Origin: Clavibacter sp. VKM Ac-2873
GTDB taxonomy: Bacteria; Actinomycetota; Actinomycetes; Actinomycetales; Microbacteriaceae
Assembly (NCBI RefSeq): GCF_015351075.1
Contig: NZ_JADKRS010000003.1
Location: forward strand, 1-64,000
Length of the DNA: 64,000 nt
Direction of reading: 5' to 3'
Every line of letters begins with the position of its first letter. Positions within the stretch are counted from its first letter, which is position 1. The translations under genes and the position numbers were made by a program. Positions 28,988 through 37,494 of this stretch are shown piece by piece. The notes under the pieces are model-generated. The model did no database searches and was not told the origin of the DNA. It was given only the letters and a program-made list of their open reading frames with translations.

Positions 28988-29613
28988 GCGTCGACGGCCG
29001 CGTGGTGGTCGTCGCGGGCGCGTCCAGCGCGGCCGGACGCGCGGTCGCGTCCGCGCTCACGGCGGCCGGGGCGCGCGTCGTCGCGGTCGGCACCGACGCC
29101 GGACGGCTCGAGGACGTCGACGCCTCGCGCCGCGAGGTGTGCGACCTCGCCGACCACGCGGCCGTCGTCGACCTGGCGGCGCGGATCCGCGCGGACCTCG
29201 GCGGCGTCGACGGCCTGATCCACCTCGTCGGAGGCTGGCGCGGCGGCAACGGCCTCGAGGGGCAGACCGACGAGGACTGGGAGTTCCTGCACGAGCGCAT
29301 CGTCACCACGCTGCGCAACACCACGCGCGCGTTCGACGCCGACCTGCAGGCGTCCGACGCCGGCCGCCTCGCGATCGTCTCCTCCACCGCCGTGCAGCGC
29401 CCCTACCCGGGAGGCGCCAACTACTCGACCGCCAAGATCGCCGCCGAGACGTGGGTGCGCGCGGTCGACCGCGGCTTCTCGAAGGCCGGATCCCCCGCCC
29501 GCACCACGATCTTCGTGGTCAAGGCGCTGGGCGGGCTCGAGCGCGCGCTCGGCCGTCGGGTCGTCGAGCTGTGGACGGCCGTGCCGCCCGAGCGCGACCT
29601 CATCGAGGGCTGA
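28984..29613 (+). CDS. SDR-family oxidoreductase coupled to DUF6421 gene
   Basis: A 209-residue classical short-chain dehydrogenase. The cofactor motif is VVVAGASSAAGRAVASAL. The triad is Ser in AIVSSTAVQRPYPGG and Tyr/Lys in ANYSTAKIAAE. It is rather short, since the C-terminal substrate loop is reduced. It overlaps the DUF6421 stop (GTGA). The tight pair suggests the two act in the same unknown conversion. Confidence 0.88.
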   Translation: MSVDGRVVVVAGASSAAGRAVASALTAAGARVVAVGTDAGRLEDVDASRREVCDLADHAAVVDLAARIRADLGGVDGLIHLVGGWRGGNGLEGQTDEDWEFLHERIVTTLRNTTRAFDADLQASDAGRLAIVSSTAVQRPYPGGANYSTAKIAAETWVRAVDRGFSKAGSPARTTIFVVKALGGLERALGRRVVELWTAVPPERDLIEG

Positions 29614-29705
29614 CGCGGCCTCGCCCGTAGCACACGGGAGGCCGCCCCGGAGAGGGGTCGCCCCACCCCTGCCGCGGGCGCCGGAGCGCGGTATACGTTC
29701 ACGGG

Positions 29706-30608
29706 GTGACATCGCACGCCAGAACCGCCGAGCACGACGCCTTCGGGCCGTGGATCGACACCGTCCGCACCATCGACGAGGTCCCCCGCCTCTACCGCCC
29801 GCACGACGTCGACCCGTTCGCCGCGCGTCTCGTGCTCAAGGTGCCGCGCGACATCCCGCGTCGTGACACCGACCCGTCGATGGACCTGTACGACCACCTC
29901 CTCGTCGTGGGCGACCGCGCGCTGGAGGTGCTCTCGCGCGACGGATCCGCGTACACGGCCCGGCGCATCCCGTTCGCCGACATCGTGGCCGTGCGCGACC
30001 GCGTCGACCTGCTCGATGGCCTGCTCACGGTCCACACGGCCGACGGCGATGCCCTCCGGATCCCGTTCAACGGCGCCTCGGCCGACGTGGTCGTGGAGCT
30101 GACCGAGCTGCTGATGACGCTCGCGGCCGACTCCGCCGGGGTGCCGGCCGGAGGCACGGGGCAGGCGGACCGGGCGACGCCGCGCATCGACGTCGGGCAC
30201 GACGAGGCGGGCGTCGCGTCCGCGTACTGGGACCTGGCGGCCCGGGATCCCCACCTCCGCTACCTGTCGTCGCGCTCGCGCACGCCGCTCACGCCCACCG
30301 CCGACGGTCTCATGGGCGCGCTGCAGCGCCTGCGGCCGATGAGCCTCGCGGGCATGGTGGCGGCCTGCTCGGCGCGCGAGCTGCTGATCCTGACCCGCCG
30401 CGACCAGGTGCTCCGGCGCCGCACGGCGACGCTCTCCATCGACCGCCTCCGGATCCTCCGCCACGCCATCTCCAGCACCACGGCCGAGCCGCACCCGCGC
30501 TGGGTGGGCATGTCGACGGTGACGATCCGCGCGGGCGCCGCCGCCTTCGAGGTCGTCGCGGCGTCCGCGGACCAGCTCGAGTGCGACCTCGTGACCGGCG
30601 GCTGCTGA
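29706..30608 (+). CDS. Hypothetical protein, 300 residues
   Basis: A soluble protein without a recognised family. The N-terminal ~160 residues look like a beta-rich PH-like domain (LYDHLLVVGDRALEVLSRDG, ARRIPFADIVAVRDRVDLLDGLLTVHTADGDALRIPF). The C-terminal half repeats a similar beta pattern (ARELLILTRRDQVLRRRTATLSIDRLRILRHA, MSTVTIRAGAAAFEVVAA). Two PH-like halves are possible. The GTG is 6 bases after TACGTT (29694-29699), a leaderless start. Confidence 0.72.
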   Translation: MTSHARTAEHDAFGPWIDTVRTIDEVPRLYRPHDVDPFAARLVLKVPRDIPRRDTDPSMDLYDHLLVVGDRALEVLSRDGSAYTARRIPFADIVAVRDRVDLLDGLLTVHTADGDALRIPFNGASADVVVELTELLMTLAADSAGVPAGGTGQADRATPRIDVGHDEAGVASAYWDLAARDPHLRYLSSRSRTPLTPTADGLMGALQRLRPMSLAGMVAACSARELLILTRRDQVLRRRTATLSIDRLRILRHAISSTTAEPHPRWVGMSTVTIRAGAAAFEVVAASADQLECDLVTGGC

Positions 30609-30633
30609 GCCGACGCGCCCGTAGGGTCGAGTC

Positions 30634-30939
30634 GTGACCGACGACCTGCCCCTCGACTTCACCGCGCCGCTCTGGGCGTGGGAGGCGCGGCGCGCGCTCT
30701 GGACGTTCGTGAGCCTGCCCACCGACCTCGGCCCGATGCTCCGCGAGCTCGGCGAGGCCGGGCGCCGCGGCTGGGGTTCCGTGCCCGTGCGGGTGCGCGT
30801 CGGCACCACGACCTGGCGCACCTCCGTCTTCCCCCAGGGCGACGGCACGTGGGTCCTCCCGGTGAAGCGCGCGATCCGCGACGCCCACGGCCTCGAGGTC
30901 GGCGACGACGTGCACGTCGACCTCGAGCCGCTGCCGTGA
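30634..30939 (+). CDS. DUF1905 domain protein
   Basis: A 101-residue beta-rich protein of the DUF1905 type. It shows FTAPLWAWEARRALWTFVSLP, then WGSVPVRVRVGTTTWRTSVFPQGDGTWVLPVKRAIRDAHGLEVGDDVHVDLEPL. Function is unknown. The GTG lies 6 bases after TAGGGT (30622-30627). It follows the previous gene by 25 bases but has its own -10. Confidence 0.85.
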   Translation: MTDDLPLDFTAPLWAWEARRALWTFVSLPTDLGPMLRELGEAGRRGWGSVPVRVRVGTTTWRTSVFPQGDGTWVLPVKRAIRDAHGLEVGDDVHVDLEPLP

Positions 30940-30958
30940 GCGGAGACCCCGAGAGCGA

Positions 30959-31315
30959 CTAGCCCGCGGGCGGCGTGTACAGCTGGAGGTCGTTGCCCTC
31001 GCTGTCCTGGAACGGGAGGATGCGGCCCCACTCGTGGTCGCTGATCTCGCCCGTGATCTCGGCGCCGCGGGCCGTGATCCGCTCGAGCTCGTCCTCGATG
31101 GAGCCCTCGGGCGTGAACGAGATGACCGCGCCGCCGCTCGACGACCCGCTCGCCTCCTCGCGCGCGTTGAGCCCGATCATCAGGCCGTCCGCGTCGATCT
31201 CGCTCCAGTCCGCGTCCTCGCTCGTGATCGTGAGCCCGAGCGTGTCGCGGTAGAAGGCCACCGCGCGGGCCATGTCCTGGACGGGCAGCCAGACCGTCGC
31301 CACCGAATCGACCAT
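30959..31315 (-). CDS. VOC/glyoxalase-fold protein
   Basis: A 118-residue vicinal-oxygen-chelate protein. It begins VDSVATVWLPVQDMARAVAFYRDTLGLTIT and ends with the paired beta segment RILPFQDSEGNDLQLYTPP. The metal ligand positions are only partly canonical, so it may bind rather than convert its ligand. A GAGGAGGA ribosome site precedes the ATG. It is convergent with the DUF1905 gene. Confidence 0.88.
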   Translation of the reverse strand: MVDSVATVWLPVQDMARAVAFYRDTLGLTITSEDADWSEIDADGLMIGLNAREEASGSSSGGAVISFTPEGSIEDELERITARGAEITGEISDHEWGRILPFQDSEGNDLQLYTPPAG

Positions 31316-31424
31316 GGGATTCCTCCTCGCATCGAGGCCGGTCGGTCGACCGGCTCTCCCTCCCGGTCTACTCCCGACGCGCGGCCGCCTCGGGCCGGCG
31401 GAGCGGATCCTCGGCCAGCAGAGA

Positions 31425-31472
31425 TAGTTGACAGCAGTCCACCACCGACATATGGTTGTCCGTAGTCAACTA
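31425..31472 (+). promoter_or_regulatory. Promoter and MarR operators of the DHA2-marR operon
   Basis: A consensus -35 TTGACA (31428-31433), 17-base spacer and -10 TATGGT (31451-31456). A perfect inverted repeat, TAGTTGAC (31425-31432) and GTCAACTA (31465-31472), brackets the promoter. GTTGTC-CGTA-GTCAAC (31455-31470) forms a 16-bp near-palindrome overlapping the -10 end. The MarR protein encoded at 33238 is the likely binder. Confidence 0.75.
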
Positions 31473-31483
31473 CCCGGAGGATC

Positions 31484-33241
31484 ATGTCCCAGCACCGCCC
31501 GGCCACCGCGTCACCCGCGAAGGCCCCCCGCCGCACCGTCTCGGCCGACGGATCCATGTCGAAGCGCCAGGTCCTCGAGTCCCTGTCGGGCCTCCTGCTC
31601 GGCATGTTCGTGTCGATCCTGGCCGGCACCGTCGTCTCGACCTCGCTGCCGATCATCATCAGCGACCTCAAGGGCGACCAGTCCGGCTACACGTGGGTCG
31701 TCACCGCGACGCTCCTCGCCACCACCGTGAGCACGCCGCTCTGGGGCAAGTTCGCCGACCTCTTCAACCGCAAGCTGCTCATCCAGCTCGCGCTCGGCAC
31801 CTTCGTCCTGGGATCCGCGCTCGCCGGCTTCTCGCAGAACACCGAGACGCTCATCATCTTCCGCGTGCTGCAGGGCCTCGGCGCCGGTGGCCTCGCGGCG
31901 CTGAGCCAGATCATCATGGCCGACATCATCAGCCCGCGTGACCGCGGCCGCTACGCCGGCCTGTTCGGCGCCGTCATGGCCGTCGGCACCGTCGGCGGCC
32001 CGCTCCTCGGCGGCGTCGTGACGGACGCGTTCGGCTGGCGCTGGAACTTCTTCATCGCCCTGCCCATCGCGATCATCGCGATCATCCTGCTGCAGGTCAC
32101 CCTCCACCTCCCGGCGCACCCGAAGCGCAAGGTGCACGTCGACTACCTCGGCGCCGTGTTCATCGCGAGCGGCGTCTCGCTCCTGCTCATCTGGGTCTCG
32201 CAGGCCGGCAAGCAGTTCGAGTGGGCCTCGACCACGTCGTACCTGATGGCGGGCGGCGCGGTCGTGCTGCTCATCGCCGCGGTCGTCACCGAGCTCAAGG
32301 TCTCCGAGCCGATCATCCCGCTCACCATGTTCCGCAACCGCACCTTCACGCTCTCGGTCGTCGCGAGCCTCGCGGTCGGCATCTCGCTGTTCGGCACCTC
32401 GGTCTTCCTCGCGCAGTACATGCAGCTGTCGCGCGGCGCCACGCCGACCCAATCGGGCCTCCTGACGATCCCGCTCATGGCGGGCCTGCTCATCTCCTCG
32501 ACCGTGTTCGGCAACCTGATCAGCCGCCGCGGCAAGTGGAAGACGATCATGATCTCGGGCGCCGTGCTCATCGTCGCCGGCACCGCGCTGCTCTCCACGC
32601 TCCGCTACGACACCGACTTCGTGCTCGTCGGCATCTTCATGTTCGTGCTGGGCGCGGGCCTCGGCATGCTCATGCAGAACCTCGTCCTCGTCGTGCAGAA
32701 CGCCATCGAGGTCAAGAACCTCGGCGTCGCCACCAGCGCGGTCACGTTCTTCCGCAGCCTCGGCGGCACGGTCGGCGTCTCGGTGCTCGGCTCGATCCTC
32801 GGCACGATCATCGCGTCGGAGATCACGGCCGGCATCACGAAGCTCGCGCCCGCCGACCAGGCCGCCGCCGCGCAGGCGCTCGGCTCCGGCGTCATCCCGC
32901 AGGTCTCGCAGCTCAGCCCCGCGGTCCGCACCGTGGTCGAGAGCGCCTACGGCGTGGGCATCGGCGACGTGTTCCTCTACAGCGTGCCGCTCGCGGTCGT
33001 GTCGCTCATCGCCGTGATCTTCCTGCCCAACGCGCAGCTCGGCAGCAAGAACGCCGTGCAGCTGAAGAGCGACACGGCCGCCGCGCCCGACGCACGCCTG
33101 GTGCACCGCACCGACGCCGAGGACGCGCTCATCGGCGCATCCGCCGGCGCCGTGGCCCTCACCCCGGCCGGGGAGGCGAACCCCACCGGGTCGATCCGCC
33201 TGCCCGAGACCGAGGACGCCGGGGTCGACTCCCGCCGATGA
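31484..33241 (+). CDS. DHA2-family MFS efflux transporter
   Basis: A 585-residue, about 14-segment exporter. Key parts are SILAGTVVSTSLPIIISDLKGD near residue 50, motif A GKFADLFNRK, and motif [27 protein letters not shown]. The last ~70 residues are hydrophilic. A GGAGG ribosome site precedes the ATG. Its stop overlaps the marR start (ATGA). The promoter carries operator dyads, so expression is probably induced when the MarR protein binds a toxic ligand. Confidence 0.93.
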   Translation: MSQHRPATASPAKAPRRTVSADGSMSKRQVLESLSGLLLGMFVSILAGTVVSTSLPIIISDLKGDQSGYTWVVTATLLATTVSTPLWGKFADLFNRKLLIQLALGTFVLGSALAGFSQNTETLIIFRVLQGLGAGGLAALSQIIMADIISPRDRGRYAGLFGAVMAVGTVGGPLLGGVVTDAFGWRWNFFIALPIAIIAIILLQVTLHLPAHPKRKVHVDYLGAVFIASGVSLLLIWVSQAGKQFEWASTTSYLMAGGAVVLLIAAVVTELKVSEPIIPLTMFRNRTFTLSVVASLAVGISLFGTSVFLAQYMQLSRGATPTQSGLLTIPLMAGLLISSTVFGNLISRRGKWKTIMISGAVLIVAGTALLSTLRYDTDFVLVGIFMFVLGAGLGMLMQNLVLVVQNAIEVKNLGVATSAVTFFRSLGGTVGVSVLGSILGTIIASEITAGITKLAPADQAAAAQALGSGVIPQVSQLSPAVRTVVESAYGVGIGDVFLYSVPLAVVSLIAVIFLPNAQLGSKNAVQLKSDTAAAPDARLVHRTDAEDALIGASAGAVALTPAGEANPTGSIRLPETEDAGVDSRR

Positions 33242-33840
33242 GCGACGACGACCGCTCCCCCGTGGGCGACGCCGCGGGTGACTCCCCCGGCGTCCCCGAG
33301 GGGATGCCCGAGGGGATCCCCGACGGCGTCGCCGCGGGCATCGCCGAGGTGGAGGAGCAGATGACCGCCCTCGCCGCGCGCATCCGGGCGACCACCCGGG
33401 AGGCGGCGGCCCGGATCCACCCGGAGCTCCCTCCCATCGGCTACAAGATGCTCCGCGTGATCCGCCGCTGTGGCGCGGCCCACGCGAGCGCCGTCGCCGA
33501 CCAGCTCGGGGTCGACCGCAGCGTGGTCAGCCGCCAGCTCCGCCAGCTCCAGGAGCTGGGGCTCGTGGAGGTCGGCGCCGACGCGCAGGACGGCCGGGTG
33601 CGCGTGCTCGCGCTCACGCCGGCCGGGCGCGCGGGGATCGAGGCGGACGACGCCGAGGGCGGCAGCCACCTCATCCGCGGTCTCGGCGGGTGGACGCGCG
33701 ACGACCTCGACGCGTTCGCCGCCTACCTCGCGCGGCTCAACGCCGTCGCCGGCCCGGACACCGCGATCGACCCGACCCGCTGCGTGCCCGACGACGACGT
33801 GGCCGTCCCGGATCCTGGCGCTCCCGTGCACGCGGCCTGA
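33238..33840 (+). CDS. MarR-family regulator, autoregulatory with the pump
   Basis: A 200-residue winged-helix regulator. The N-terminus has an imperfect repeat PGVPEGMPEGIPDGV. The DNA-binding part is HASAVADQLGVDRSVVSRQLRQLQELGLVEVGADAQDGRVRVLALTPAG. It overlaps the transporter gene by four bases. It should repress the operon through the dyads upstream of 31484. Confidence 0.9.
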   Translation: MSDDDRSPVGDAAGDSPGVPEGMPEGIPDGVAAGIAEVEEQMTALAARIRATTREAAARIHPELPPIGYKMLRVIRRCGAAHASAVADQLGVDRSVVSRQLRQLQELGLVEVGADAQDGRVRVLALTPAGRAGIEADDAEGGSHLIRGLGGWTRDDLDAFAAYLARLNAVAGPDTAIDPTRCVPDDDVAVPDPGAPVHAA

Positions 33841-33864
33841 GGCCGGGCGGGACCGCTCAGAGGA

Positions 33865-34416
33865 TCACGACGCGCCGTCGGACGGGGATGCGCTCCCCGA
33901 CCGGCGGCGCGTCGTCGCGTCCGGGGCGGCATCGGGAGAATCGGCACCCAGCGGAGCCCCGCCGATCGCCGCGTGCAGGGCCTCGAACGCCGGGAGCGCG
34001 CGGGCGATGCGATGCCGCTCGTCGGCCGTGAGCCCGCGGAGGGCGCCCACGAGCACACCCTCGGCCGAGCGGTCGAAGGTGCGCAGCAGATCCCGCGCGC
34101 GATCCGTGAGGCCCACCTCCGTGCTGCGGCCGTCGCCCTTCGCGAGCCGCCGGTCGACGAGCCCGTCGCGCTCCATGGCGAGGATGAGGTTGCTGACCGT
34201 GGAGCGCGCCAGCCCGAGCGCGCGGCCGAGCAGGGTGGGCGTGGCCCAGCCGATCGCCTCGAGGCGGCGGAGCACCTCCACCTGCGCATCGGGCAGGTCG
34301 GGCAGGTCGGCCGCGCTCCGCGACGCGTTCATGAGGCGGCGGCGGAAGGGCCCCAGATCCGCGCCGAGCCGCCGCGCGACGATCCGCAGCTCGGCGTCGG
34401 TCGGGTCGGAGGGCAT
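33865..34416 (-). CDS. MarR-family regulator, probable repressor of padC
   Basis: A 183-residue MarR-type protein. The winged helix is WATPTLLGRALGLARSTVSNLILAMERDGLVDRRLAKGDGRSTEVGLTDRA. The ATG at 34416 is 6 bases after TATCCT, with TTGTCA 18 bases upstream, so the message is probably leaderless; an in-frame ATG at 34485 would extend it past its own promoter. It is divergent from the phenolic acid decarboxylase gene across a 21-bp dyad. The family often responds to phenolic ligands, so it is the likely sensor. The C-terminal tail is Ser/Asp/Arg-rich. Confidence 0.88.
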   Translation of the reverse strand: MPSDPTDAELRIVARRLGADLGPFRRRLMNASRSAADLPDLPDAQVEVLRRLEAIGWATPTLLGRALGLARSTVSNLILAMERDGLVDRRLAKGDGRSTEVGLTDRARDLLRTFDRSAEGVLVGALRGLTADERHRIARALPAFEALHAAIGGAPLGADSPDAAPDATTRRRSGSASPSDGAS

Positions 34417-34437
34417 GCACCGAGGATACCTAGGAAG

Positions 34438-34458
34438 ATGCGCTTGTGACAAACGCAT
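34438..34458. promoter_or_regulatory. 21-bp MarR-type operator between divergent genes
   Basis: Arms ATGCGCTTGT (34438-34447) and ACAAACGCAT (34449-34458) pair at 9 of 10 positions around one base. The centre is TTGTnACAA, a typical MarR core. On the minus strand it overlaps the -35 TTGTCA of the regulator; on the plus strand it lies just upstream of padC. Confidence 0.8.
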
Positions 34459-34478
34459 TCCGGTGTCAGGCTGCCTGC

Positions 34479-35009
34479 ATGACAACGATCACCACGAGCG
34501 TCGAGCACCCCGTGCCCGCTCAGGACCTCAGCCCCCTCGTCGGACACCGTCTCATCTACACGTACGCCAACGGCTGGCAGTACGAGATGTACGTGAAGAA
34601 CGCCATGACCATCGACTACCGCATCCACACCGGGATGGTCGGCGGCCGCTGGGTCAAGGACCAGACGGTCGACCTCGTCGCCCTCGCCGACGGCGTCTTC
34701 AAGGTGTCATGGAACGAGCCCACCGGCACCAGCGTCGTCGTCAACATCATCCCGGCCGCGCGCGTGCTGCACGGCACGATCTTCTTCCCGCGCTGGGTGG
34801 AGGAGGACGGATCCAAGACCGTGCTCTTCCAGAACGACCACCTCGACCAGATGCGCGCGCACCGCGACGCCGGGCCCACGTACCCGATCTACGTCGTGCC
34901 GGAGTTCGCGCACATCACCCTCGACGAGTTCGTGGGCGCCGACGACGAGACCGTCGTCGACACGGCGCCCGGCGACCTCCCGGCCGGCTTCGCCGACCGG
35001 CGCAACTAG
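34479..35009 (+). CDS. padC: Phenolic acid decarboxylase
   Basis: A 176-residue enzyme that decarboxylates p-coumaric, ferulic and caffeic acids to vinyl phenols. The family signature runs through nearly the whole protein: [74 protein letters not shown] and [14 protein letters not shown]. The catalytic Tyr/Arg/Glu positions are present. The ATG at 34479 is preferred over one at 34446 because it fits the family start and lies 6 bases after CAGGCT (34467-34472). It is useful against plant cell-wall phenolics. Confidence 0.96.
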   Translation: MTTITTSVEHPVPAQDLSPLVGHRLIYTYANGWQYEMYVKNAMTIDYRIHTGMVGGRWVKDQTVDLVALADGVFKVSWNEPTGTSVVVNIIPAARVLHGTIFFPRWVEEDGSKTVLFQNDHLDQMRAHRDAGPTYPIYVVPEFAHITLDEFVGADDETVVDTAPGDLPAGFADRRN

Positions 35010-35092
35010 TGGGCGGGGCCGCCGCGGCCCGGGTCGCCCCGCTCGCGCTCGAGCACGGCGGGCGGATCCTCCGCGGCTGGTAGCACGGCACC

Positions 35093-35896
35093 GTGCGCCC
35101 CGGCGCTCCCGCCGCGCTCCTCGTGCACGGCTTCCGCGACTCGGGCACCGGCGGCCACGGCCTCTGGGTGCCCGTCGCCCGGGCGCTGGCGGCGTCCGGC
35201 ACGGCGGCGCGCGCCTACGACCGGCTCGGCCACGGCGTGAGCGACGGCGACTTCGCCGACGTGCGCCTGCTCGACGAGGTCGACCAGGTGACCGCGATGA
35301 TCCGCGCGCTCGCGCGGGACGCGGGCGGGCCCGTGCACGTGGTCGCGCACAGCCTCGGCGGCGTCGAGTCGGCGCTGGCCGCGGCGCGCGTCCCGGAGCT
35401 CGTCGCGAGCCTCACGCTCTGGTCGCCCGCCGGCGTCGTGGTGGACGACATCACGCGGCACGGGCGCGTGATGAGCGTGCCGCTCGCCGCGTCCCGCGAG
35501 CGCGGCGTCGTCGACGTCGCCGGCATGGGCCTCGGGCTGGGCTTCCCGGACGAGGTGCTCGCGGGCGTCGACGTCTACGGGCCGGTCGCGGGGTACCCGG
35601 GCCCGGTCGACGTGGTGCACGGCACGGCCGACCAGGTCGTGCCGGTCGCCTACGGCGCGCGCTACGGCGACCTGATGCCGGGCGCGACCTTCACGGCGGT
35701 GGAGGGCGCTGACCACGGCTGGTCGTCGGTGGAGCTGCGCCGGATGCTCATCGAGCGGCTGCTCGCGCACGTCGCGCGGGCGTCGCGCGGGCGGCTAGGC
35801 GACCGGAGCCCGGCGCCCGGCGCCCGGCGCCCGGCGGGCAGGATGGGGGCGTGCTCGCCGACCTCGCCCTCCCCGTCCCCCTCGCCGACGGGGTGA
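35093..35896 (+). CDS. Alpha/beta hydrolase
   Basis: A 267-residue hydrolase. The oxyanion region is LLVHGFRDSGTGG. The nucleophile elbow is VVAHSLGGVESA, with catalytic Ser. The acid is likely in VVHGTADQVVPV and the His in GADHGWSSVE. The last ~30 residues are low-complexity (Pro/Ser/Arg) and overlap the start of the next gene by 46 bases; the enzyme fold ends before this. It resembles lysophospholipase-like hydrolases. The substrate is unknown. Confidence 0.85.
   Translation: MRPGAPAALLVHGFRDSGTGGHGLWVPVARALAASGTAARAYDRLGHGVSDGDFADVRLLDEVDQVTAMIRALARDAGGPVHVVAHSLGGVESALAAARVPELVASLTLWSPAGVVVDDITRHGRVMSVPLAASRERGVVDVAGMGLGLGFPDEVLAGVDVYGPVAGYPGPVDVVHGTADQVVPVAYGARYGDLMPGATFTAVEGADHGWSSVELRRMLIERLLAHVARASRGRLGDRSPAPGARRPAGRMGACSPTSPSPSPSPTG
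35811..35836. repeat. 7-bp tandem repeat in the hydrolase tail
   Basis: CGGCGCC is repeated about 3.5 times. It lies inside the low-complexity C-terminal coding part of the hydrolase, just before the next gene, and may vary in length. Confidence 0.7.
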
Positions 35897-36360
35897 TCCT
35901 CCGCCGCGCGGACGCCGCCGACCTCGCGACGCTCATGGAGCTGCTCGCCGACGACCCCGTGAGCGCCTCACGCGGCGACCGGGCGGATCCGGGTGACGCC
36001 GACCTCTACCGCGACGCGCTCGCGCGCATCCTCGCCGACCCGGCGAACGACCTCCTCGTGGCGGAGGATGCGGGCGGCGCGGTCGTCGGCACGCTGCAGC
36101 TCACGGTGATCCCCGGCATGGCCCGGCGCGGCAGCTCCCGCCTCCAGGTGGAGGCCGTGCGCGTGCGGAGCGACCTGCGCTCGGCCGGCATCGGCGGGGC
36201 CATGATGCGCTGGGTCGCCGACGCCGCCGCGCCCGCCCTCGGCACGCCCCTCGTGCAGCTCACCTCCGACGCCGCGCGCGTCGACGCCCACCGCTTCTAC
36301 GAGCGGCTCGGGTACGCGCGCTCGCACGTGGGATTCAAGCTGCGGATCCCCGAGGCGTAG
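35851..36360 (+). CDS. GNAT-family N-acetyltransferase
   Basis: A 169-residue acetyltransferase. It begins LADGVILRRADAADLATLMELLADD. Acetyl-CoA motif A is LQVEAVRVRSDLRSAGIGGAMMRWV, and motif B is VQLTSDAARVDAHRFYERLGYARSHVGFKL. This last part is typical of GNAT enzymes next to phosphinothricin-like acetyltransferases. The GTG start is 6 bases after CAGGAT. Confidence 0.9.
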   Translation: MLADLALPVPLADGVILRRADAADLATLMELLADDPVSASRGDRADPGDADLYRDALARILADPANDLLVAEDAGGAVVGTLQLTVIPGMARRGSSRLQVEAVRVRSDLRSAGIGGAMMRWVADAAAPALGTPLVQLTSDAARVDAHRFYERLGYARSHVGFKLRIPEA

Positions 36361-36369
36361 CGGCGCGGA

Positions 36370-37464
36370 TCAGCCGAGCGCCTTCTCCATCGCCTCGAGC
36401 ACCGCGCGCGCCGCCGTGGGCCCCGTGTTGAGGTAGAACACGTCGTCGTCCACGAAGGTCACCGCGTCGTCCTCCACCGCCTGCAGCGTCGGCCACAGCG
36501 GCAGGCCCGTGAGCGCGGTCTCGTCGCCGCCCTGGACGCCCGCGAACACGTGGTCGCCCTCGGCCAGGTCGATCTGCTCCTGGCTGATGTCGCGCGAGGT
36601 CTGGTCGGTGAAGTCCTGCGCCTTCGGGCGCGGGAGGCCCGCGTCCTCGGCCACGGATCCGGCGAAGGACGCGACGCCGAAGACCCGGATGCGGTCGGCG
36701 GACGAGCGGAGGAACGAGACGGACGGACGCTCGGCGAGGCCTGCGCCGAACGCCGCGGCGTCGGACTGGTACGCGTCGAGCCACGAGGAGGCCTGCTGGG
36801 TGCGGCCGACGGCGTCGGCGAGGAGCAGGAGGTCCTGCTTCCAGTAGAGGCCGGTGCCCTGCGTCGCGACCGTGGGCGCGATGGCGGAGAGGCTCGCGTA
36901 CAGCGAGGCGGCGTCCTTGCCCGTGACGTTCATGAGGATCAGGTCGGGCTTCGCCGCCGCGACGCTCTCGACGTCGGGCGAGACGCGGTCGCCGAGCGGG
37001 GCCACGGCGGCGAGGGCGTCGGCATCCTCCGGGAACGCGCGGGTGAGGTAGTCGGGGATGACGGCCGCACCGTCCGCCGCGGTGGACGCGACGGGGACGA
37101 TCCCGAGGGTGAGCAGGGAGTCGGCCTGGCCGGTGGAGATGACGGCGACGCGCTGGGGCGCCGCCGGGATGGTGGTCGTGCCCGCGAAGTGCACGACGGT
37201 GCGCGGGAAGACGCCGTCGGGCTGGCCGCTGCCCTTGCCGTCGGGCATGGTGCGCGGGGTCGTGTAGCCGGTGGCGGCGGGATCGGCGGAGGCGCCGGTG
37301 CCCGCGGCGCCAGCATCGGCGCCGCCGCCGGTGGAGGAGGCGGGCGCGACGCACGCGCTGAGCGCGACGAGCACGGTGGCGGCGAGCGCGACGCCGGCGA
37401 GGCCGCGGCGGGTGGGACGGCGGTCGGGTCGATTCTCGGGGTGGGGAGGGGATGCGATGATCAC
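36370..37464 (-). CDS. Iron-siderophore ABC transporter substrate-binding lipoprotein
   Basis: A 364-residue FepB/FecB-type lipoprotein. A signal peptide with RRPTRRGLAGVALAATVLVALSAC ends at the lipobox LSAC. The periplasmic-binding fold shows IPAAPQRVAVISTGQADSLLTLGIVPVAS, VAAAKPDLILMNVTG, and the C-terminal DDVFYLNTGPTAARAVLEAM. It binds a ferric siderophore outside the membrane. It is divergent from the two permease genes across a DtxR-type iron box. Confidence 0.92.
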   Translation of the reverse strand: MIIASPPHPENRPDRRPTRRGLAGVALAATVLVALSACVAPASSTGGGADAGAAGTGASADPAATGYTTPRTMPDGKGSGQPDGVFPRTVVHFAGTTTIPAAPQRVAVISTGQADSLLTLGIVPVASTAADGAAVIPDYLTRAFPEDADALAAVAPLGDRVSPDVESVAAAKPDLILMNVTGKDAASLYASLSAIAPTVATQGTGLYWKQDLLLLADAVGRTQQASSWLDAYQSDAAAFGAGLAERPSVSFLRSSADRIRVFGVASFAGSVAEDAGLPRPKAQDFTDQTSRDISQEQIDLAEGDHVFAGVQGGDETALTGLPLWPTLQAVEDDAVTFVDDDVFYLNTGPTAARAVLEAMEKALG

Positions 37465-37473
37465 CGAGGCAGC

Positions 37474-37492
37474 TTAGGGTAGCCTTACCCGG
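37474..37492. promoter_or_regulatory. DtxR/IdeR-type iron box
   Basis: TTAGGGTAGCCTTACCCGG matches the consensus TTAGGTTAGSCTAACCTAA at most positions and is a dyad. It lies between the divergent binding-protein and permease genes, 2 bases before the permease ATG. Iron-bound DtxR would repress both sides. Confidence 0.85.
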
Positions 37493-37494
37493 CC

